From NCBI GenBank assembly GCA_020632595.1, contig JACKFF010000006.1, forward strand, positions 124,001 to 188,000: DNA of 64,000 bases, written 5' to 3'. This DNA is from Nitrospiraceae bacterium (GTDB lineage Bacteria; Nitrospirota; Nitrospiria; Nitrospirales; UBA8639). Position numbers and translations under genes: made by a program. The notes below the pieces were generated by a model. The model was not told the origin of the DNA. It worked only from the letters and a program-made list of their open reading frames with translations, and searched no databases. Positions 26,723-35,926 of this stretch are shown one piece after another (position 1 is the stretch's first letter; every line of letters begins with the position of its first letter).

Positions 26723-27321
26723 AAAATGAGTCCGCCGCACGGGGTACGGCCGTGTTTTTGGATCGGGATGGCACCTTGAACCACGATACGGGGTATGTCA
26801 CTTCTCCCGAACAATTGGTGTTGTTCCCCGGAGTCCCTGAAGCCATCGCCCGATTAAACCGCTTAGGGGCTATGGTGCTTCTAGTCACCAATCAATCGGC
26901 GATTGGTCGGGGGATGATGACCATCGAAGGGTTGGAGTCGATCCATGAGAGGCTGGCGGAGTTGATTCGTCCGTCTGGAGCCAGGATTGATGGTATTTTC
27001 TTCTGCCCTCATCATCCTCAGGACGGGTGTGGATGTCGAAAGCCCAAAGCGGGGTTAATTCATCAAGCTGCCGCGCGCTTTGCTCTCGATGTGTCGCAGT
27101 GCTATCTGGTCGGGGACAAACGCAGTGATTTAGAGGCGGCTCGCACCGCCTCGGTACCCGGTGTCCTGGTCATGACGAGTTCGTATAGTGCGGATGTGGT
27201 GAGCGCGAGAGACGCGGGACAGGTGCCGGTTGACTATGTCGCCGACACCTTTGTTCATGCCGTCGACTGGATAGAACAGCAGATCATGAACCGAAACAAC
27301 CGGATCAGGCAAAACCGATGA
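26719..27321 (+). CDS. gmhB: D-glycero-beta-D-manno-heptose-1,7-bisphosphate 7-phosphatase
   Basis: HAD-family phosphatase that makes heptose 1-phosphate for ADP-heptose. The 200-residue protein has the HAD motif FLDRDGTLNHDTGYV near residue 13, LLVTNQSAIGRG near 55, the zinc-binding segment CPHHPQDGCGCRKP near 95, and VGDKRSDLEAA near 132. It is coupled to waaF by a four-base overlap, joining precursor synthesis and heptose transfer. Confidence 0.94.
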   Translation: MKNESAARGTAVFLDRDGTLNHDTGYVTSPEQLVLFPGVPEAIARLNRLGAMVLLVTNQSAIGRGMMTIEGLESIHERLAELIRPSGARIDGIFFCPHHPQDGCGCRKPKAGLIHQAAARFALDVSQCYLVGDKRSDLEAARTASVPGVLVMTSSYSADVVSARDAGQVPVDYVADTFVHAVDWIEQQIMNRNNRIRQNR

Positions 27322-27396
27322 AGCCGCTAATCCGTTCATACGCGATAGTGAGATAGCGTATGGTGTCGATGGACTAAAGGGTTCCCTCGGGTACGT

Positions 27397-28497
27397 ATGG
27401 ACATCACTCCTCAGCGCATCCTGGTCATCAAATTAAGTTCGCTGGGCGATATTGTTCATGCCCTTCCAGCCGTGGCTGGGTTGCGTCAGCGGTTTCCGCA
27501 CGCCCGACTGACCTGGATGGTTAAAGAGATCTGGGCGCCGATTCTGGAAGGGAATCCCGATATTGATGACCTTTTGGCTGTGAATGTGTCTTGGCAGAAT
27601 TGGCCGCATATCTTTCGGACACTCCGAAGAGGACAGTTTGATCTGGTTGTGGATTTTCAAGGGCTGTTCCGTTCAGGGATCTTTGGCGTGATGACCGGAG
27701 CCCAAACCCGTGTGGGGTTTGCGAGAGCCAGGGAAGGAGCGACCTGGTTTTATACTCACCGGGTGCCTCTCCCGGAGACGAAGCCTTCCCCCTGGCGTTT
27801 GTTGGAGATCCATGCCGTTGACCGGAATGTCGCGATCACCACATTTCTGGGCGGACGCTCATCTACTCCGGTGTTCCATCTGCCTCAATCCTCTACCGAT
27901 CGTCTTGCCACTGAAACGATGCTTCAGGATGCACACGTTCAGGACCATGAACACCTGATTGCTTTAGCACCTTGGACACGGTCTGCCATGAAGTCCTGGC
28001 CGTTTAAACGGTTTGTGGATCTGGCCAGTGAATTGGTGCAGTGGCCCGATGTTCGTGTTGTGCTGTTGGGTGGAGCGTCAGAGATCCCTGCTGCCGGGGA
28101 ATTTGATTGTCTCGTGCCACAGGGTCTGATCAATCTGGTCGGACGACTGTCTCTTCCCCAATTGCCCTCACTTTTGCGAAGAATGCATCTGCTTATTGGA
28201 AACGATTCGGCCCTCATTCACCTTGCAGCGGGAGTGGGAATTCCCGTGCTCGCGGTCTTTGGCCCCACGCATCCCAAAGCGACAGGTCCTTATCCCTTGG
28301 GCAACCATGTTATTCTGCGCAGGGAATTGCCCTGCAGTCCCTGTGGAGCACGAAGGTGCAGAAATCCCCACTATCTGGAATGCCTGGAATTGATCTCGCT
28401 CGAGGATCTTTTTCGTGAGGTCAAAGGCATCGTCGGAAGCTTCTCCCATCGAAGGAATGATCGCATGCCGGCAACCCCATCCTCGGCGAACCCGTAA
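27397..28497 (+). CDS. waaC: LPS heptosyltransferase I
   Basis: GT9 enzyme that adds the first heptose to Kdo. The 366-residue protein opens with ILVIKLSSLGDIVHALPAVAGLR, the WaaC-type N-terminus, and has LTWMVKEIWAPILEGNPDID near 40, GARAREGATWFYTHR-like residues near 110, and LIGNDSALIHLAAGVGIPVLAVFGPTHP near 265. A Cys cluster (CSPCGARRC) lies near 310. It follows gmhB after 75 bases without a recognisable promoter. Confidence 0.92.
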   Translation: MDITPQRILVIKLSSLGDIVHALPAVAGLRQRFPHARLTWMVKEIWAPILEGNPDIDDLLAVNVSWQNWPHIFRTLRRGQFDLVVDFQGLFRSGIFGVMTGAQTRVGFARAREGATWFYTHRVPLPETKPSPWRLLEIHAVDRNVAITTFLGGRSSTPVFHLPQSSTDRLATETMLQDAHVQDHEHLIALAPWTRSAMKSWPFKRFVDLASELVQWPDVRVVLLGGASEIPAAGEFDCLVPQGLINLVGRLSLPQLPSLLRRMHLLIGNDSALIHLAAGVGIPVLAVFGPTHPKATGPYPLGNHVILRRELPCSPCGARRCRNPHYLECLELISLEDLFREVKGIVGSFSHRRNDRMPATPSSANP

Positions 28498-28527
28498 ATC
28501 TGTGAGAAGGTCGAAGGAAAAATCCGT

Positions 28528-29295
28528 ATGATGGAACAACGCACGAGAGAAAAAGTTTCCGCTGTGGTGATTGCCTATAATGATGCACCGAATATGCGCA
28601 AATGTTTAGAGAGTCTTCATTGGGTGGATGAGCTGGTGGTGATCGATTCTCATAGTACGGATGGAACGACTGATATTTGCCGTGAATTTACCTCCAAGAT
28701 TTTCCATTATCCCTTCCAGGGGTTTGGGGTGCTTCGAAATCACGCTCTGACCCATGCCGCGCATGATTGGGTGTTGAGCCTGGATACGGATGAACGGGTG
28801 ACGCCAATGGTGCAGGAAGAAATCGAACGGTTGCTTCTGGCTGGGCCTTCGGCGCAGGCATATAAGATTCCCAGAAGAAATTTTTTCCTAGGGCGGTGGA
28901 TCAAACATTGTGGATGGTATCCTGATTACCGGCAACCCCAGTTTTTTCATAAGGGACATATGCGATATCGCGAGGAGCTGGTTCATGAGGGCTATGAGCT
29001 GACGGGGAAACTTGGATATCTTCATGCCAGTCTGGAGCAGATTCCCTTTCGGGATATCGATCACTACTTTCGGAAAATGGATCGGTATTCCAGCTTGCGG
29101 GCGGAGGACATGCATCGTGAAGGCCGGACATTCCGCCCCCATCAGTTGGTGCTTCGTCCCTTATTTACTTTTCTGAAAATGTACGTGTTTCGGGGGGGGA
29201 TGTTGGACCGCAAACCTGGACTGATTTTATCCATGTTGTATGCCTATTACACCTTTGTGAAATACGCCAAGTTGTGGGAAATGCAAAAACGTTGA
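28528..29295 (+). CDS. GT2 glycosyltransferase, WaaE/KdtX-like
   Basis: A 255-residue cytoplasmic glycosyltransferase of the beta-1,4-glucosyltransferase-like GT2 group that includes WaaE. It has VSAVVIAYNDAPNMRKCLES near residue 10, the DxD-type VLSLDTDERVTP near 90, and a C-terminal pair of hydrophobic helices (FKMYVFRGGMLD, LSMLYAYYTFVKYAKLW). It likely adds a hexose to the inner core. The gene at 31498 encodes a close paralogue with the same layout. Confidence 0.85.
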   Translation: MMEQRTREKVSAVVIAYNDAPNMRKCLESLHWVDELVVIDSHSTDGTTDICREFTSKIFHYPFQGFGVLRNHALTHAAHDWVLSLDTDERVTPMVQEEIERLLLAGPSAQAYKIPRRNFFLGRWIKHCGWYPDYRQPQFFHKGHMRYREELVHEGYELTGKLGYLHASLEQIPFRDIDHYFRKMDRYSSLRAEDMHREGRTFRPHQLVLRPLFTFLKMYVFRGGMLDRKPGLILSMLYAYYTFVKYAKLWEMQKR

Positions 29296-29380
29296 CTCTA
29301 TGGACCTCATCTGCGATCCCGTTGATCCTCCAATGGCTAGGCCAAAGGTAAGCCCAACTCTCTCTCGTTATCAAGGACCC

Positions 29381-30505
29381 ATGCGCATTCTTCACACGGA
29401 ATCTTCATCAGGGATGGGAGGGCAGGAATACCGCATATTGGAGGAAGCGCAAGGCATGGAGAAGCGTGGCCATACGGTGGTCGTGGCTGCCCCGCATGGG
29501 AGTCGTTTGGCTGCCCTGGCGGAGCAGCGAGGGCTCCGGGTCCAAATAATCACTTCCGGCAAGCGAGGGTGGATCACGCTCGTCCCCTCTTATTTGCGAA
29601 TTTTGAAACACTATGAGATTGATGTGGTCAATACGCACGGGTCACTAGATAGTTGGACTGCATCGATTGCCGGACGAATCTCATCTCGCCGCCCCATCAT
29701 TGTCCGGACCCGCCACAAAAGCACGCCGGTCTCACGGACGTGGCGGCATCGACTCCTCTATGGAAAATTGCCCCATGTCATCACCACCACGGGTGAGGCA
29801 GTCAGGCAGGGATTGATGACACGGATCCGGCTGAGCCCCTCGCGGGTCATTTCGATACCCACGGGCGTTGATTTGGAGCGATTTCATCCCCAACCCCCGG
29901 ATGCGTCTTTACGAAAGAGTTTGGGGCTTGCAAGCCAAGGGCCTCTGGTTGGAGCTGTCACCTTTCTGCGCCCGGAAAAGGGCATGGCGGTCTTAATCGA
30001 GGCGGTCCGATGGCTCAGGGAACGCTTTTCCACCGTCGAGTGCGTTATCATTGGAGAAGGCGGACAACAAGCGGCACTGGTGGATCGGATTCGAGAGCTT
30101 GGCTTGGAGCACTGTGTGCATCTTATCGGGTTTCGGCAGGATGTGCCGGCTTTGCTGGCGATCCTTGATGTGGTCGTTATTCCTTCTTTTGAAGAAGGTA
30201 TTCCTCAATCTCTCACTCAAGCCTTAGCCATGGAACGTCCTGTGGTCGCTTCTGCGGTCGGAGGAGTGCCCGAGGTGGTGCAGGATGGCTTGAGCGGACT
30301 GTTGGTCCCTCCACGAAACCCCGAGATCTTAGCCGAAAAAATTGCCTGTCTTCTGTCTGATCCCATTGCCGCGAGCCGAATGGGGAAGATCGGGCGAGAG
30401 GTCATCCACGAACGATTTTCCATGGAACACATGCTGACTCAAACGGAGTTGGTGTATCGGCAATTGATGCAAACACACTCTCCTTTTGTCGTAAAGAGGT
30501 CTTGA
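29381..30505 (+). CDS. GT4-family glycosyltransferase
   Basis: Retaining GT-B glycosyltransferase of about 374 residues. It opens with RILHTESSSGMGGQEYRILE, has NTHGSLDSWTASIAGR near 90, PTGVDLERFHPQ near 170, and the nucleotide-sugar motif SFEEGIPQSLTQALAMERPVV near 270. The ATG at 29381 behind AAGGA is preferred; in-frame ATGs at 29300 and 29333 also exist. It probably adds a sugar to core oligosaccharide; the acceptor is unknown. Confidence 0.85.
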   Translation: MRILHTESSSGMGGQEYRILEEAQGMEKRGHTVVVAAPHGSRLAALAEQRGLRVQIITSGKRGWITLVPSYLRILKHYEIDVVNTHGSLDSWTASIAGRISSRRPIIVRTRHKSTPVSRTWRHRLLYGKLPHVITTTGEAVRQGLMTRIRLSPSRVISIPTGVDLERFHPQPPDASLRKSLGLASQGPLVGAVTFLRPEKGMAVLIEAVRWLRERFSTVECVIIGEGGQQAALVDRIRELGLEHCVHLIGFRQDVPALLAILDVVVIPSFEEGIPQSLTQALAMERPVVASAVGGVPEVVQDGLSGLLVPPRNPEILAEKIACLLSDPIAASRMGKIGREVIHERFSMEHMLTQTELVYRQLMQTHSPFVVKRS

Positions 30506-30561
30506 GCGGGTGTGGCGCACGTCGGCGAAATTATTTAGTTGAGCTGCAAAGGATTCTAAGC

Positions 30562-31332
30562 ATGGTTTGTCTGACAGGGGATGTCCACCAGCGCTCGTAT
30601 CGGGGAACCGATACGCCATTTAGCTCTCAAACAGAAGTCGCATTAGCCGGGAAATATTGTGATATTGCCGGGAAATACGGAGTGAAAGTCACGCTGTTTT
30701 TTACCGGAAAAGCCTGCCAGGAGGAACCGGAGACAGTGAAAATCCTATCGGCTCTGCCTCATTGTGAAACTGGGGGCCATACCTTTGCGGCTTTTCGAGA
30801 TCCGTTATCGCGAATATTCAAAAAAGTGTATGGAACGCCATGGGGAACCACAGCGCATCAACTTCGGGATATTCAGAGGACCATTGCCAGCATTCAACAG
30901 GTGACGGGCCAACGAATTCAGATATGGCGAAACCATAGTTATATACGAACCGTTGATACGGATCACCTGTTAGAATCCTGTGGAATCCATGTGGTGTCCG
31001 ATGAGGTCTCCGATTTGAAGATATCCGCCGAATGGGTGCGTCCCGGCTATCGTTCGGTTCCGATGAATGTTCTTCCGGATCACGAACATGTCTTACATGG
31101 AAAATATCAACATGGGAAAACCAGGCCGGAGCGCCTTACCCACCGAATGCCTATCACGGATTGGGCCGATCAGGTGAAGTCGAGCATACGGAGTATATGC
31201 GAGCAAGGAGGAACAGCGACGGTTCTTGCCCATCCGATGTGCATGGAGGTTGCCGATGGCATGGTGGTGTTTGAGGAGCTTTGTCGATATATCCAGCCGT
31301 ATGGGACGGTTTGGCTCTCAGAAGTACAGTGA
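30562..31332 (+). CDS. Divergent polysaccharide deacetylase-family protein
   Basis: A 256-residue protein with NodB-type landmarks: the start CLTGDVHQ (motif 1 Asp), HCETGGHTFAAF near residue 75 (motif 2, HTxxH reduced to HTFAA, so the second metal His is missing), WRNHSY near 125, and TVLAHPMCMEV near 220. Members deacetylate sugars on glycans; loss of the second His leaves activity in doubt. ATG at 30562 follows AAGGA with 8-base spacing. It lies among core glycosyltransferase genes, suggesting a role in trimming an N-acetyl sugar of the core. Confidence 0.7.
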   Translation: MVCLTGDVHQRSYRGTDTPFSSQTEVALAGKYCDIAGKYGVKVTLFFTGKACQEEPETVKILSALPHCETGGHTFAAFRDPLSRIFKKVYGTPWGTTAHQLRDIQRTIASIQQVTGQRIQIWRNHSYIRTVDTDHLLESCGIHVVSDEVSDLKISAEWVRPGYRSVPMNVLPDHEHVLHGKYQHGKTRPERLTHRMPITDWADQVKSSIRSICEQGGTATVLAHPMCMEVADGMVVFEELCRYIQPYGTVWLSEVQ

Positions 31333-31497
31333 AGGAAACGAGGTGGGAAAATGAAGGATGCCGGTTGAGGAGTGGTGGGGTGGAATACCTGATGCGCAGG
31401 AATCGACCAATTGACGATGATGCCAAACCCGGGAATCCGTGCAGGTATAGCTTTCCTTCCTACCCCTAACGGTTATCGATAAAGGATCAATTATCTT

Positions 31498-32328
31498 ATG
31501 AAGAACCAGAATAGTCTAGCCCAAAAGAATGTCAGTTCCGTCAAGCGGGAAACCGTTTCTTGTGCCGTGGTGGCATTCAACGAAGAGAAAAACCTTCAGG
31601 CCTGTCTGGAAAGTGCAACGTGGATGGATGAAATCGTCGTGGTGGATTCATTCAGTACGGATCACACCATGGATATTGCCAGAACGTTTACGGACAAGAT
31701 TTTTCAACGCCCCTGGCGAGGGTTTGGGGATCAGAAAAATTATGCGATGGATCAAGCGACTACGGATTGGGTTTTTATTTTGGATTCCGACGAGCGCATT
31801 CCTGCCGAACTTCAGGCTGAGATAGAAGCGGTGCTGTCTGCCGGTTCCAAGGATGGACCTGTGGCCTATTATGTTCCCCGTCATAATTATTATTTTGGCT
31901 CCCTGGTGTTGAACGCCGGGTGTTATCCTGATTATCAATTGCGTCTGTTCCGCCGGGGAATCGGCCATTTGGATGACGCCGAGCCACACAATAAATTCAT
32001 CTTTTTGGGAGAGTCGGCCCATCTCTCGTGTCCATTGGTGCACCTCACCAGGCCCACGCTTCACAATTATTTTGAAAAATTTCCAAATTTTACGACCTTG
32101 GCCGCTCAAGACCGGGCTAGAACCAAACGCCATGTGCGTGGCACAGACCTCTTTTTTCGCCCGATCTTTACATTTTCAAAATATTATTTCGCTCGAAAGG
32201 CTTATCGCGATGGCATGGCGGGGTTTTTAGTCAGCGCTCTGTCCAGTATGTATACCTTTGTGAAATATGCCAAGCTCTGGCATATGAGACAGCTCGAAGT
32301 CCAGGAATCTTCTCAGGAAATAATGTAG
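31498..32328 (+). CDS. GT2 glycosyltransferase, WaaE/KdtX-like paralogue
   Basis: A 276-residue glycosyltransferase closely similar in layout to the one at 28528: VSCAVVAFNEEKNLQACLES near residue 20, DEIVVVDSFSTDHTMDIA near 45, VFILDSDERIPAEL near 95, NAGCYPDYQLRLFRRG near 140, and a C-terminal FVKYAKLWHMRQ. The two probably arose by duplication and act at different core positions. The 165-base gap before it holds no gene. Confidence 0.85.
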   Translation: MKNQNSLAQKNVSSVKRETVSCAVVAFNEEKNLQACLESATWMDEIVVVDSFSTDHTMDIARTFTDKIFQRPWRGFGDQKNYAMDQATTDWVFILDSDERIPAELQAEIEAVLSAGSKDGPVAYYVPRHNYYFGSLVLNAGCYPDYQLRLFRRGIGHLDDAEPHNKFIFLGESAHLSCPLVHLTRPTLHNYFEKFPNFTTLAAQDRARTKRHVRGTDLFFRPIFTFSKYYFARKAYRDGMAGFLVSALSSMYTFVKYAKLWHMRQLEVQESSQEIM

Positions 32329-32334
32329 CGAGCG

Positions 32335-33510
32335 ATGACCCTGGCCAGAATGACAGTCCATGGCGATAAGATATTGTCCCATGATTCAGAACGGTGCAGA
32401 CACCTGATGCGTGTCGGATTTGATGCCGGGCCCATGCGGTCCGCCTATAGCGGGATTGGACAGTATGTGCGATGCCTCTTCCCGGCCATGTATTCATTTT
32501 CTCAAGATATTGAATGGGAAGCCTATGCCTCATCGAGTGGTTCTTCCCAAGCCTTCCCGCTTCATTTTCCGTCGCATGTTTCCCTGAAATGCTCCAAGCC
32601 CTCTTGGGGGTTTGGCCGAAGGGAGAAAGATCGCCCCCCGCTCGATATTTTTCATGGGACCAACTTCAAGGCTCCGGATTATGGCCAACGTCACACTATC
32701 CTCACGATCCATGATGTCTGGTTGGCACGTTATCCGGAGTATTCGAAAAAATTCTTTGGCCAAGCACTTTCCTCCTGGAAGTTAGGCCTGCGTGCCAGAC
32801 AGGTCTCTCGTGTGGTGGCGGTCTCCAAATTTTCTTCCCGAGAAATTCAAGAGGTGCTTCATCTCCCGTCCGACCGTATTACGGTGATCCACCACGGGCC
32901 ATCTCCCGACATGGTTCCTGATCGTGATAAGCAGAAGCTTCAGGAGGTTCGGACTCGATTGCACATTCCTGCCCGTCCGTTTGTGCTGTTTGTGGGGGGA
33001 GCTGAACCCCGGAAAAACCATACCGCAGTTTTTAAGGCGTTTGCCCGATCTCCACGACTGGCCTCAGGGTGCGCTCTTGTGGCCATCGGTGAGTTAGCAT
33101 CACGGGGTGCCAGCCTGATGGTGACGGCCGGGGAGTTGGGGATTATGGATTCGGTCTGTTGTCCCGGATATGTGTCCAGCGAAGATTTACGGCTGCTGTA
33201 TTCCCATGCGGAAGCTTTCGTGTTTCCCTCCTTCTATGAAGGGTTCGGGATTCCCCTTCTTGATGCGATGGCCTGTGGTGCTCCGATCATTACCGGGACG
33301 GGGAGTGCTTTGCCGGAAGTTGCAGGGGATGCCGCTCTCTATGTCGACCCTCTGGATCCGGAGCAACTGGGAGTGGAAATTGAACGGCTGGTGGGTGATC
33401 GCGAATTACAAACGCAATTACGCAATAAGGGGTTTGAGCGGGTGAAGCAATTTACATGGGAGCGGGCGGCACAGGACACGCTGAATCTCTATAGGGACGT
33501 GTGTGGCTAA
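32335..33510 (+). CDS. GT4-family glycosyltransferase (mannosyltransferase-like)
   Basis: Retaining GT-B enzyme, 391 residues from 32335, or 367 from an ATG at 32407 that gives the family-like opening RVGFDAGPMRSAYSGIGQYV. It has the segment VSRVVAVSKFSSREI, FVGGAEPRKNHTAVFKAF near 230, and FPSFYEGFGIPLLDAMACGA near 305. Those are typical of mannosyl- or rhamnosyltransferases of O-antigen or core synthesis. Donor and acceptor are not known. The earlier gene ends seven bases upstream. Confidence 0.85.
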   Translation: MTLARMTVHGDKILSHDSERCRHLMRVGFDAGPMRSAYSGIGQYVRCLFPAMYSFSQDIEWEAYASSSGSSQAFPLHFPSHVSLKCSKPSWGFGRREKDRPPLDIFHGTNFKAPDYGQRHTILTIHDVWLARYPEYSKKFFGQALSSWKLGLRARQVSRVVAVSKFSSREIQEVLHLPSDRITVIHHGPSPDMVPDRDKQKLQEVRTRLHIPARPFVLFVGGAEPRKNHTAVFKAFARSPRLASGCALVAIGELASRGASLMVTAGELGIMDSVCCPGYVSSEDLRLLYSHAEAFVFPSFYEGFGIPLLDAMACGAPIITGTGSALPEVAGDAALYVDPLDPEQLGVEIERLVGDRELQTQLRNKGFERVKQFTWERAAQDTLNLYRDVCG

Positions 33511-33523
33511 CCAAAGGTGCGTC

Positions 33524-33856
33524 ATGAAATATGCCACGGATTGGATAACCTCTTGGCCGGTTTGGATGGCATTGATTTCGGTAGGTGTAACAGTAGGGCT
33601 TCCTCGCGTTCCGTATTATCAGGAGGGTCTTCCCTATATCTATGCCCTCGGGGGCATGGCCTTAGTGGCTTGGTACATTGGGGTCGGGTTTCTCATTCTT
33701 GGACTCTATTTCCTTGTTATGGGATGTGTGAGGGCAGGGTGGTTCCTGAGCAGAAGGCTCCATGCGGTACTCTTGGGAGGCGTGGCCTTGATTCTTGCCG
33801 GGGGCTGTCACTGGTTCTATTTGACATTGTTAGAGATGTCAATCCGAGTTACATGA
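33524..33856 (+). CDS. Small membrane protein of unknown function
   Basis: A 110-residue protein with three predicted membrane helices (about residues 8-28, 40-66, 78-100). ATG at 33524 follows AAAGG; a GTG at 33503 would add seven residues and overlap the preceding gene. Its TGA overlaps the ATG of the next gene (ATGA), so the two are coupled and may form a pair. No family is recognised. Confidence 0.65.
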   Translation: MKYATDWITSWPVWMALISVGVTVGLPRVPYYQEGLPYIYALGGMALVAWYIGVGFLILGLYFLVMGCVRAGWFLSRRLHAVLLGGVALILAGGCHWFYLTLLEMSIRVT

Positions 33857-34626
33857 GACCGGGATTTCCTCAAATGCCTCCGGACAAGCCTTCACTCCTT
33901 CCGGATACACATCGAAGCCAGCCCCGCCTGTGTTGGAGGAACCTTGCGGAGGCGCTCTTTTTTTGTTTGACGATGACGCTTTGGGCAAAATGGTCTACCA
34001 ATTTGCCGGGGTGGGGAGATGTCATTGCCTCAGAAAACGGGCCGGTTGAGATGATGAGTGCGGGCGTATGGTTTGTTGCCACGGTGTGGTGCCTGACGGC
34101 GGGCCTCAGTCATTCTCACCATCGCATTGAGTGGTTGGGGCTCACGGCTCTCTGTCTTCTTTTTGGGCTGCGGGAATTAGATGCGCATGTCTGGTCGACC
34201 GGATGGAATTTAGATAAGGTTGCGAATTATTGGAATCCGGGATTTCCGATTTGGGAACGACTGTTGGTGATTGGGGGTATGATTATTCCCGTCATGGTTA
34301 TTGGAATAGTCCTCTGTTTTCGAATCTGGTCACGACTGGCGGCAGCCTGGAATAGTCGGGCTCCCTGGATTGGCCAATTGACCCTGGGAGGCATGCTGCT
34401 AAGTTTCTGTGTGGTGGTGGATAAAGTGCATGGCTATTATCTTCCATTTCTTGGGTTGGAAGACGCACAGCTCGTCTTCATGGGGCTGGAGGAATTTGGA
34501 GAATATGTATTGGGGATTTATACCGTGTCGGTTTTATGGCCTTACTGGCAAGCAACCCTTCCCTTCCATCGGACGGATCCTGAAATGAAGCCCCCTCGGA
34601 GTGTATCCCGAACGGTTCCCCTGTAG
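33853..34626 (+). CDS. Polytopic membrane protein of unknown function
   Basis: A 257-residue protein that starts at the ATG overlapping the previous stop by four bases. After a polar N-terminus it has about six hydrophobic helices (near residues 33-50, 65-90, 97-112, 133-155, 170-190, 217-235). Conserved-looking acidic and histidine residues occur in FGLRELDAHVWSTGW and VVDKVHGYYLPFLGLED. It is embedded in the LPS core gene block; no family is recognised. Confidence 0.7.
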   Translation: MRPGFPQMPPDKPSLLPDTHRSQPRLCWRNLAEALFFCLTMTLWAKWSTNLPGWGDVIASENGPVEMMSAGVWFVATVWCLTAGLSHSHHRIEWLGLTALCLLFGLRELDAHVWSTGWNLDKVANYWNPGFPIWERLLVIGGMIIPVMVIGIVLCFRIWSRLAAAWNSRAPWIGQLTLGGMLLSFCVVVDKVHGYYLPFLGLEDAQLVFMGLEEFGEYVLGIYTVSVLWPYWQATLPFHRTDPEMKPPRSVSRTVPL

Positions 34627-34652
34627 GATTATTTTTTCAGGATAATCTCGAA

Positions 34653-35663
34653 GTGACGATTCACGTGAAACGTCTTCTACTTATTAAGCTTCGGTATATC
34701 GGGGATGTCGTGTTATCCACCCCTCTGCTTCCCATTCTGCACAAGCGATTTCCCGATGCGTCACTCACCTTTCTGGTGAATCCTGGAACGGAGAGTGTGT
34801 TGTTCGGGAATCCCTATCTGGAGACAACCATGGTGTTGCCTCGTGAAGGATGGGGCCCACAATTTGCGTGTTACCAATCGTTGCGTCAGGCTCGTTTCGA
34901 TGGGGTCGTGGATTTAACGGACGGGGATCGCTCGGCATTGCTGACCTATTGGACCGGTGCCGGGGTCAGGCTGGGGTTTAATCGGGAGAATCGGTGGCGT
35001 GGAAAACTGTATACGCATGTGCTGCCATCAGCCTATGGGTCAATGCACATGGTGGACTACCATGCCCAGGCGTTGGCCGCCTTAGGTATCAGTGATCCCG
35101 TGGGCAATCCGGAATGGTATCTGCGACCCGAGGACCATGAGCAAGGCGATCAATTGATGGCCTCATTCCAGATCGGGCAGTCGCCATTTGTGCTCCTTCA
35201 TCCTCCAGCGCGATATGCCAATAAAGCCTGGCCTCTTGAGCGATTTGCGGCCCTGGCCGATTGGCTGGCCGATCATGGAGCGGTCGTGGCCTTGATCGGG
35301 CACGAGTCAGAGATGCTGATAGGACACCGGATTGTCAATCTGACCAGGTCCAAACCGCGTAATGTGATGGGACAAACCGGGTTGCGTCAACTGGCGGCAG
35401 TGATGAAGCGAAGCGCCTTATTTATTGGAAACGATGGGGGCCCGATGCATATGGCGGCAGCCGTCGGTTGTCCTGTTCTGGGCTTATTCGGTCCCTCTGA
35501 TCCTTATGTGTGGGGTCCGAGGGGAGAAAAAGTTTCCGTGATTTACAAAGGCCTGGACTGCGAAAAATGTTGTCATGACGCGTGTTCCCGTGGGGAAGAA
35601 GGTTGTATGCGGCAAATATCAGTCGAGGAAGTCTGCCGGGCCGCACGCCTGTTCCTGGGTTGA
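34653..35663 (+). CDS. GT9 heptosyltransferase-family protein (third copy)
   Basis: A 336-residue GT9 protein starting at GTG 34653. It opens with RLLLIKLRYIGDVVLSTPLLPIL, then shows HPPARYANKAWPLERFAALADWL near residue 185 and FIGNDGGPMHMAAAVGCPVLGLFGPSDP near 255, with a Cys cluster (CEKCCHDACSRGEEGC) near 305. It resembles WaaQ-type heptosyltransferase III and is distinct from waaF and waaC in the same run. It closes the envelope block. Confidence 0.88.
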   Translation: MTIHVKRLLLIKLRYIGDVVLSTPLLPILHKRFPDASLTFLVNPGTESVLFGNPYLETTMVLPREGWGPQFACYQSLRQARFDGVVDLTDGDRSALLTYWTGAGVRLGFNRENRWRGKLYTHVLPSAYGSMHMVDYHAQALAALGISDPVGNPEWYLRPEDHEQGDQLMASFQIGQSPFVLLHPPARYANKAWPLERFAALADWLADHGAVVALIGHESEMLIGHRIVNLTRSKPRNVMGQTGLRQLAAVMKRSALFIGNDGGPMHMAAAVGCPVLGLFGPSDPYVWGPRGEKVSVIYKGLDCEKCCHDACSRGEEGCMRQISVEEVCRAARLFLG

Positions 35664-35779
35664 GTGTTCGTGGTCACCCAGGAACTCGAAACTTTTGTGA
35701 CGGGAGTTGGTGAATATTTCAAGTATGTTGCATTTTCCCATGGGCATATGCGTCACAGAAATCAACCTGAAGACAAGGA

Positions 35780-35926
35780 GGGAATGTTCAAAAAGGCTTG
35801 TCCAGTCCTGTCCTGAGGCCGCTCGAAGGGAAGGCCGCAGCTGCTTGGGCGAGCGGAGCGTACGAGGGAGTACGTGAGCACGGCCAAGCGGCGTGAACGC
35901 CGCTGGCAGCCTTTTTCAACATTCCC
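35780..35926. repeat. 147-bp palindromic (MITE/REP-like) intergenic element
   Basis: The ends GGGAATGTTCAAAAAGGCT (35780-35798) and AGCCTTTTTCAACATTCCC (35908-35926) are inverted repeats matching at 18 of 19 positions. Inside are three more hairpins: CCGCTCG/CGAGCGG (35819-35825, 35850-35856), CGTAC/GTACG (35859-35874), and AGCGGCG-TGAA-CGCCGCT (35887-35904). The right end abuts the stop codon of the next gene. It has no coding capacity. The structure is that of a non-autonomous repeat; only one copy is in this window. Confidence 0.75.
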
